Origin: an uncultured Bacteroides sp.
GTDB lineage: Bacteria; Bacteroidota; Bacteroidia; Bacteroidales; Bacteroidaceae
Direction of reading: 5' to 3'
Assembly (NCBI GenBank): GCA_905201685.1
Contig: CAJKOW010000006.1
Location: forward strand, 1 to 53,794
DNA length: 53,794 nucleotides
The position numbers and the translations under genes were made by a program. This document shows positions 49,466-53,794 of this stretch, piece after piece (within the stretch, counting starts at the first letter, position 1; each line of letters begins with the position of its first letter). Under the pieces are notes generated by a model, which was given only the letters and a program-made list of their open reading frames with translations, was not told where the DNA came from and searched no databases.

Positions 49466-50392
49466 ATGAAAAAGCTGATAAAACTTCTGCAAACTCCTTA
49501 TCCGGCGCTGTGCAAACGTTGGAAAACGGTAGTGGTGCCTTCGCTGATCGTCTTTCTGATTATTTATCTGTTGCAGCCGTTCGGCATTTCGCGGATGGAG
49601 ACCGGCAAGCTGTCTGTGCTGCTGGGCTATGCCGTGGTGTCTTCCGCAGCACTGGGCATCATGGTCTATCTGTTGCCCTGGCTGTTTCCCGCCTATCACA
49701 AGGAACAGAACTGGACGGTGGGCAAGGAGTTGCTCCATACGCTGATTGTCTGTCTGCTGATAGGGGTGTTCAACTGGCTGTATACGGCGTGGGTGTTCGG
49801 CCTGTCGCCCGACTGGCGTTTGCTGGGTATCAGCATGGTTTGGGTACTCTTGTTGGCGCCTTTCCCCATTGTTTTCTTTATTATGTGGAACCGCAACTTA
49901 GTGCTGGCGCGCAATCTGAGGGAGGCTACCGAGCTGAATGCCTGTCTGAAGCATCCGGGACGGGCAGCTGCCGTGGCCGAAAGCAGGGATGCCGATGCCG
50001 GAAGTTTGCACCTGGTTTTTGCCGGAACTACCAAGGAAGTGCTCGAAATGGAGGCGGCCGACTTCCTGTTTGCCGAAGCCGAAGGCAACTACGTGAAGAT
50101 TACTTGTCGCCCTGCAGGGCAGCATAATGTTCCGGAGAGTGGAAGCGTAGAGAGAGACGTGCGGAAGACGTTGCGCATCACCATGAAGCAGATGGAACAG
50201 GCGGTGGAAGGCTGTCCGTTCATCGTGCGTTGCCATCGGGCTTTTCTGGTCAACATCGGCAAGGTGACCGATGTGTCGGGCAATTCGCAGGGATACCGCT
50301 TGCGCTTAGAGGGTTGCCGGGACGAAGTGCCGGTGTCGCGGGCGTATGCAAAGCAGGTTAAGACAATGATAGAGAAGGGGATGAACGCTTAG
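49466..50392 (+). CDS. Membrane-anchored LytTR transcriptional regulator
   Basis: A 308-residue protein. Four N-terminal hydrophobic segments (VVVPSLIVFLIIYLLQPFG; LGYAVVSSAALGIMVYLLPW; LLHTLIVCLLIGVFNWLYTA; SMVWVLLLAPFPIVFFIMW) are followed by a linker and a LytTR DNA-binding domain, about residues 205-305: FLFAEAEGNYVKITC, TLRITMKQMEQAV, FIVRCHRAFLVNIGKV and VPVSRAYAKQVK. Such membrane LytTR proteins in Bacteroidetes lack a receiver domain and may sense an envelope signal directly. The downstream TonB-dependent receptor and DUF2141 genes, and the direct repeats between them, suggest those are its targets. Confidence 0.92.
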   Translation: MKKLIKLLQTPYPALCKRWKTVVVPSLIVFLIIYLLQPFGISRMETGKLSVLLGYAVVSSAALGIMVYLLPWLFPAYHKEQNWTVGKELLHTLIVCLLIGVFNWLYTAWVFGLSPDWRLLGISMVWVLLLAPFPIVFFIMWNRNLVLARNLREATELNACLKHPGRAAAVAESRDADAGSLHLVFAGTTKEVLEMEAADFLFAEAEGNYVKITCRPAGQHNVPESGSVERDVRKTLRITMKQMEQAVEGCPFIVRCHRAFLVNIGKVTDVSGNSQGYRLRLEGCRDEVPVSRAYAKQVKTMIEKGMNA

Positions 50393-50395
50393 TCA

Positions 50396-50445
50396 TTCGT
50401 CACAGAGGCAGGCCGTTCGTCACACGAGGACGTCTGCCGGTCACA
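50396..50445. promoter_or_regulatory. Direct repeats upstream of the TonB receptor promoter (candidate LytTR sites)
   Basis: TTCGTCACA at 50396-50404 and again at 50416-50424, with a looser copy CCGGTCACA at 50437-50445. Starts are 20 and 21 bases apart, about two helical turns, which is the usual geometry of LytTR-family sites. They end 22 bases before the -7 element at 50468. Confidence 0.55.
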
Positions 50446-50467
50446 TATCCGGGCTGTCTGTCCCGGA

Positions 50468-50475
50468 TATTTTTG
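50468..50475 (+). promoter_or_regulatory. -7 element of the TonB receptor gene
   Basis: TATTTTTG fits TAnnTTTG. The start would be near 50482, which rules out the ATG at 50473 and supports 50524. The -33 position holds no TTTG, consistent with an activator-dependent promoter. Confidence 0.52.
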
Positions 50476-50523
50476 TGCCTTGTTTTCTTCGTCTATGTTT
50501 GCTGTCGGAATCAAACAAAAACG

Positions 50524-52467
50524 ATGAAGACAATGAGGAGAAAAGCAATTCTATGGATGGGATATTTCCTTGCCTTTGCGTGCGTAGCTGTTGCCCGTGC
50601 GCAGACGGTCACGACCGATACGATACGCCTGCAACTGTTTACGGACAGTGTGGACTTGGGCGAAGTGGTGGTCGAAGGCCAAAGGACTCCGGCCGCCAAC
50701 AGTCGGTGGAACGATTTGCAACCCGTCGGACTGGCAACCGTGGGCGGTGCGAACGGCGACCTGTACAAGGCCTTGCAGACATTGCCGGGGACGCAGGTCG
50801 AGGGCGAAAGCGGACGTTTATTGGTGCGCGGTGGCAGCAGCTACGAGACGCAGACGTACATCGACGGTATGCACGTGCTCAATCCTTATACCTCGGTCAG
50901 TCTGAACACTCCGGCACGCAGCCGTTATTCGACCTTTATGTTCAGTGGGGTCAATCTGGCTTCGGGCGGTGCGCCGCTGGAGTATGGTGAAGCCTTGTCG
51001 GCCGTGCTGCCGCTTGAGACGAAAGACCACAGCCCCGTCACCAAGTTGGGAGTGAATGCTTCGGTGGTAGGAGCAGGGGGCGGGGGAACACGTGCTTTCG
51101 GGAAAGGTTCGGTATCGGTCGATCTGAATTACCAGAATCTGAGCCTTTATGACCGGATCTTCAGCGGGCGGCGCGACTTCGAGAAGCCTTACCGGATGTA
51201 CTCGGCCGCCTCGCAGGCTCGTTATACGCCCGACGAGCGTACGGTGCTGAAAGTTTATGCCCAGTACGACCGCACCGACTTCTCCCTGTACGAGGGAGAC
51301 GAGCGGCGACTGTTTGCCTTGGGCGAGGATAATGTTTACTTCAACTCGACGTTTCGCCGCCGGGCAACCGACGGTTGGGAGTGGTTTGGCGGAGTGACCT
51401 ATTCGCGCTATTCGCGACAGATAGGCGGAGCAGCCGTGGCAGGCGACCGCTGGCAGGAGCAACAGCAGGAGTGGCACCTGAAGGCAAAGGCCGGAAAACG
51501 TTTTTCGCCGACTTTCCGCATGGAGGCGGGCATGGAAGGATTCTTCCGGCACTACGAGGATGCTTACGCCTTCGCTTCGGCCGGTGTGGACAGCCGCAAC
51601 CGCATCAGCCCCACTATAGGGGCGGGCTTCCTTTCGGCCGTTTACTATCCGTGGGAGTCGCTCAAAGCGGAGCTTTCCTGCCGGACGGAATATGTGTCGG
51701 CCGGCCGTACGTGGAACTTTTCGCCCCGTGTGGCACTGAATTACTATCGCGACCGCTGGATGTTTTCGGCTACGGCGGGCCGCTACACGCAGTTGCCCGA
51801 GAATGCCTGGCTGGTACAGCAGTCCCGTCCGGCCTCGGAGGTCTGTGTACAATACAACGTGGGTGCCCGGTACGATTGTAATGGCCGCCTGCTGAAAGCC
51901 GAATGTTACTACAAGGACTATAGCCGGCTGGCGCTTGCCGAGACCGACGGGGCAGGTGTCCGTCAGGTTACTTCGCACGGCTACGGCTATAGCAAGGGCT
52001 TCGACCTCTTCTTTTTCGACGACGTGTCGCTGCATCATTTCGAGTATTATCTTTCCTATACCTATAATATATCCCGCAGGAAGTATCGGGAGTATGCCGA
52101 ACTGACGACGCCCCAATACGCCACCCGCCACAATGCGTCGCTCACACTGAAGTACTCCGTGCCGTGCCTGCGCACCATTATCGGTGTGACCAACCGCTTC
52201 AGCAGCGGTCGTCCGTACCACAATCCGCAGCTGCCCGGCCTGATGAACGACGAAGTGAAGCCCTACAACAGCCTGGACCTGGGGCTGACGTTCCTCCCGA
52301 GTAAGAAAGTCATCGTCCACGCCTCGGCCACAAACATTCTGGGACGCCGCAACGAGTTCGGTCGGGTGGACGGGCAGCCCGTATGGGCGTCGGACGATCA
52401 TTTCTTCTATGTTGGCGTTTTCATCACCTTGGGCAAGAAGGCGGCTTATGACGTCTCCAACTTCTGA
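50524..52467 (+). CDS. TonB-dependent outer-membrane receptor
   Basis: A 647-residue receptor with signal peptide (AILWMGYFLAFACVAVARAQ). A TonB-box-like VDLGEVVVEGQR precedes the plug domain (residues about 55-150): GDLYKALQTLPGTQVEGESG, LLVRGGSSYETQTYIDGMHVL and ASGGAPLEYGEALSAVLPL. The remaining 490 residues are beta-barrel, ending in FYVGVFITLGKKAAYDVSNF. It lacks the N-terminal carboxypeptidase-like domain of SusC proteins, and no SusD is nearby, so it is not a classical polysaccharide system. A small peptide, metal chelate or signalling ligand is possible. It follows the LytTR gene and precedes DUF2141. Confidence 0.9.
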   Translation: MKTMRRKAILWMGYFLAFACVAVARAQTVTTDTIRLQLFTDSVDLGEVVVEGQRTPAANSRWNDLQPVGLATVGGANGDLYKALQTLPGTQVEGESGRLLVRGGSSYETQTYIDGMHVLNPYTSVSLNTPARSRYSTFMFSGVNLASGGAPLEYGEALSAVLPLETKDHSPVTKLGVNASVVGAGGGGTRAFGKGSVSVDLNYQNLSLYDRIFSGRRDFEKPYRMYSAASQARYTPDERTVLKVYAQYDRTDFSLYEGDERRLFALGEDNVYFNSTFRRRATDGWEWFGGVTYSRYSRQIGGAAVAGDRWQEQQQEWHLKAKAGKRFSPTFRMEAGMEGFFRHYEDAYAFASAGVDSRNRISPTIGAGFLSAVYYPWESLKAELSCRTEYVSAGRTWNFSPRVALNYYRDRWMFSATAGRYTQLPENAWLVQQSRPASEVCVQYNVGARYDCNGRLLKAECYYKDYSRLALAETDGAGVRQVTSHGYGYSKGFDLFFFDDVSLHHFEYYLSYTYNISRRKYREYAELTTPQYATRHNASLTLKYSVPCLRTIIGVTNRFSSGRPYHNPQLPGLMNDEVKPYNSLDLGLTFLPSKKVIVHASATNILGRRNEFGRVDGQPVWASDDHFFYVGVFITLGKKAAYDVSNF

Positions 52468-52537
52468 GGCGGGGCAGTCCGGCTGTATGCATCATATTAT
52501 TCATTTTATATTATTCACATCATCATTTACACTGCTT

Positions 52538-52957
52538 ATGAAAACATGGTTTATTTCCCTTGGATGCCTCCTGCTGGCCGAAGCATTTGCCGGCACGTCG
52601 GGCACACCGAATCTGACAATCGAAGTACGCGGCATCGAGCGGCCGGAGGGTTCCCTCTTCGTAGCCGTTTACGCGTCGGAAGAAACTTTTCTGAAGAAAC
52701 CTTTGACCGGGTTTCAGGTCGGGGCAAAAGACAGCACCGTCCGCATTCCCTGTCAGGGACTTCCCGCAGGAAGTTACGCCATTTCTGTCTTTCACGACGC
52801 CAACGGAAACGGTCGGTTGGACACAGGCACTTACGGCATCCCGTTGGAGAAGTACGGATTCAGCAACGATGCCGAAGGCGTGATGGGGCCGCCGGTCTAT
52901 AAGGATTGCCGCTTCGAGCTGAAGGCCGACACCACTTTAGTGCTGACGTTGAAGTGA
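52538..52957 (+). CDS. DUF2141 secreted protein
   Basis: A 139-residue protein with signal peptide MKTWFISLGCLLLAEAFAG. The start at 52538 is the first ATG with a signal sequence; earlier in-frame ATGs overlap the TonB receptor. The mature part is a beta-sandwich: NLTIEVRGIERPEGSLFVAVY, LPAGSYAISVFHDANGNGRLD, and GIPLEKYGFSNDAEG. FHDANGNGRLDTG is the DUF2141 signature, with an Asp/Asn-rich loop that may bind calcium. These proteins often accompany TonB receptors in Bacteroidetes; their function is unknown. Confidence 0.9.
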   Translation: MKTWFISLGCLLLAEAFAGTSGTPNLTIEVRGIERPEGSLFVAVYASEETFLKKPLTGFQVGAKDSTVRIPCQGLPAGSYAISVFHDANGNGRLDTGTYGIPLEKYGFSNDAEGVMGPPVYKDCRFELKADTTLVLTLK

Positions 52958-52980
52958 CGTTCCGCCGGCATTGGAAGCGG

Positions 52981-53084
52981 TGCACGCCCGTTGCACTGTC
53001 GCTGCAAAGCGGTTTGCAGCGACGCTGCAACGCCTTTGCAGTGATGCTGCAACCTGTTTGCAGTGGCTGTGCAGCCTGCGTGCA
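52981..53084. repeat. TGCA array with 11-bp phasing (23-bp dyad units)
   Basis: TGCA occurs at 52981, 52992, 53003, 53015, 53026, 53037, 53048, 53059, 53070 and 53081: ten copies at 11 bp with one 12 bp step. Neighbouring copies form dyads such as CGCTGCAAA-GCGG-TTTGCAGCG (53000-53021). The array lies 24 bases after the DUF2141 stop codon. The remaining 3' part of the space holds only the next promoter. Confidence 0.88.
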
Positions 53085-53208
53085 CTGTCCGAAAGGCCTG
53101 GAGTTCCGGGCGAAGATGCCTGCCTTTTCCGTGATAAATAGCAGTTTGCTGATTTGGAAACGGAAGGGGCTGGATGCGAATCGGCAAGAAAAAATAAGTA
53201 AGCTTCTT

Positions 53209-53239
53209 TTTGTATTGCGCTCATCATTCCGTATCTTTG
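53209..53239 (+). promoter_or_regulatory. Promoter of the transglutaminase-like gene
   Basis: TTTG at 53209-53212, a 19-base spacer, TATCTTTG at 53232-53239. An exact consensus match, 28 bases before the ATG. Confidence 0.7.
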
Positions 53240-53267
53240 TCCGAGTAACCAACGTAAATTTAATCTT

Positions 53268-53794
53268 ATGCGAACTCGTTTTCTTCCCCTTTACTTCTTA
53301 TTGCTGTCGTGCTTGCTTGCAGCGTGCGGCAATTCCCATTTTATCAAAGATGCCGAATACCGTGCCAAGGTAGAACAAGACCTGGAACTGAAAAAGAAAC
53401 AGATGCCGCAGGGCGACCTGTTTGCCGTGCTCGACACCGACCTTGACACGTACGAGCGCGAGGCACTGGAGTTTCTTTATGCCTACATGCCCCTGGCCGA
53501 CATTACCGATTATCCGGGCGAATTCCACCTGATGAACGTGCGTGCATCGCGTCAGGCAGCCGACGAAATGCCCTGGGGCGGCGATATTCCCGAAGAGCTG
53601 TTCCGTCACTTTGTGCTTCCGGCGCGGGTGAACAACGAGCATCTGGACAGTGCACGTGTCGTATTTTATAAGGAACTGAAAGACCGCGTGAAGCAACTTT
53701 CGCTGCACGACGCCATCCTCGAAGTGAACCACTGGTGTCACGAGAAGGCCGTCTATCAGCCAAGCGATGCCCGCACCAGTTCGCCTATGGCTAA
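53268..53794 (+). CDS. Transglutaminase-like lipoprotein (N-terminal part, runs off the window)
   Basis: The first 175 codons of a gene cut by the window end. A lipoprotein signal (MRTRFLPLYFLLLSCLLAAC, Cys20) is followed by a helical region: EREALEFLYAYMPLADITDYP, then EELFRHFVLPARVNNEHLDSA, and AILEVNHWCHEKAVYQPSDA with TSSPMA at the cut. This arrangement matches Bacteroides transglutaminase-superfamily lipoproteins in which the Cys-His-Asp core lies further downstream; that core is outside the window. Activity, probably peptidase or protein cross-linking at the cell surface, is inferred. A consensus promoter precedes it. Confidence 0.75.
   Translation, partial: MRTRFLPLYFLLLSCLLAACGNSHFIKDAEYRAKVEQDLELKKKQMPQGDLFAVLDTDLDTYEREALEFLYAYMPLADITDYPGEFHLMNVRASRQAADEMPWGGDIPEELFRHFVLPARVNNEHLDSARVVFYKELKDRVKQLSLHDAILEVNHWCHEKAVYQPSDARTSSPMA

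Noticed and set aside
50396..50445. Reading the TTCGTCACA repeats as part of the 22-23 bp dyad array class
   Set aside because: The units have no clear internal dyad, and position and spacing fit LytTR sites better. Kept as a candidate regulatory site, with the alternative noted.
50818..52401. A 527-codon minus-strand open frame opposite the TonB receptor
   Set aside because: The plus strand encodes a complete receptor with plug and barrel signatures. The antisense frame lacks a domain, promoter or start context.
52981..53084. Possible CRISPR array at the 23-bp repeats (also at 25290, 38087 and 43008)
   Set aside because: There are no unique spacers between repeats, units are tandem and degenerate, and no cas genes are in the window.

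Overview
The window reads as chromosomal DNA of a Bacteroides species (order Bacteroidales). The evidence is the repeated promoter form TTTG-N19/20-TAnnTTTG (for example 21671-21701, 33462-33493 and 53209-53239), weak Shine-Dalgarno sequences, a tmRNA with tag GENNYALAA, and gene families typical of the group: a SusB-like GH97, GH109, GH3 and GH43 enzymes, DUF3869, a LytTR regulator next to a TonB receptor, and Bacteroides-type L,D-transpeptidases. All identifications come from reading the sequence. No database search was run.

Layout. 0-4.7 kb: a Panacea-domain gene, then a GC-rich, repeat-laden replication-like module (small OB-fold-like protein, unknown protein, primase/ATPase fusion with two repeat insertions read through in frame, DUF5675). 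4.8-10 kb: leftward galactose genes galM, sugar transporter and galK, with divergent manA. 10-11.8 kb: a small envelope operon (YtxH, holin-X-like, hypothetical) and a SPOR lipoprotein. 12-13.5 kb: a GH109 lipoprotein. 13.6-21.2 kb: a seven-gene sulfate activation and sulfonation operon (cysQ, SLC13 sulfate permease, cysC, cysD, cysN, sulfotransferase, secreted PCMD-like protein). 21.7-25.1 kb: an AT-rich envelope operon (YjbH-like barrel, DUF3869 lipoprotein with His-rich tail, OmpA). 25.6-28.4 kb: a SusB-like GH97 and a PaaI-type thioesterase. 28.4-33.3 kb: a leftward MFS/MFP/OMF efflux operon with a divergent AraC regulator. 33.5-38.1 kb: hisGDCB behind a His-rich leader peptide and attenuator. 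38.3-41.1 kb: a GH3 enzyme. 41.3 kb: ssrA. 41.9-45.3 kb: two L,D-transpeptidases and a MATE exporter. 45.6-49 kb: a GH43-like enzyme, DNA polymerase IV and a 43-residue small protein on its own transcript. 49.5-53 kb: LytTR regulator, TonB receptor and DUF2141. The start of a transglutaminase-like lipoprotein runs off the end.

How genes work together. The clearest pathway is 13.6-21.2 kb: sulfate import, adenylylation (CysDN), phosphorylation to PAPS (CysC), sulfonate transfer, and removal of PAP (CysQ). No PAPS or sulfite reductase lies in the operon, so it looks built to make sulfonated metabolites rather than cysteine. The his genes appear controlled by ribosome-mediated attenuation: five consecutive His codons, an 11-pair antiterminator starting just after the leader stop codon, and an intrinsic terminator.

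Unexplained structure. Four spaces downstream of genes carry short arrays with the same geometry but different sequence: 22-23 bp units, often internally dyad-symmetric. In the 53.0 kb array the tetramer TGCA recurs ten times at 11-12 bp intervals. The 25.3 kb array uses the same tetramer. The 38.1 and 43.0 kb arrays use other sequences at 22 bp. I did not recognise them as a named element.
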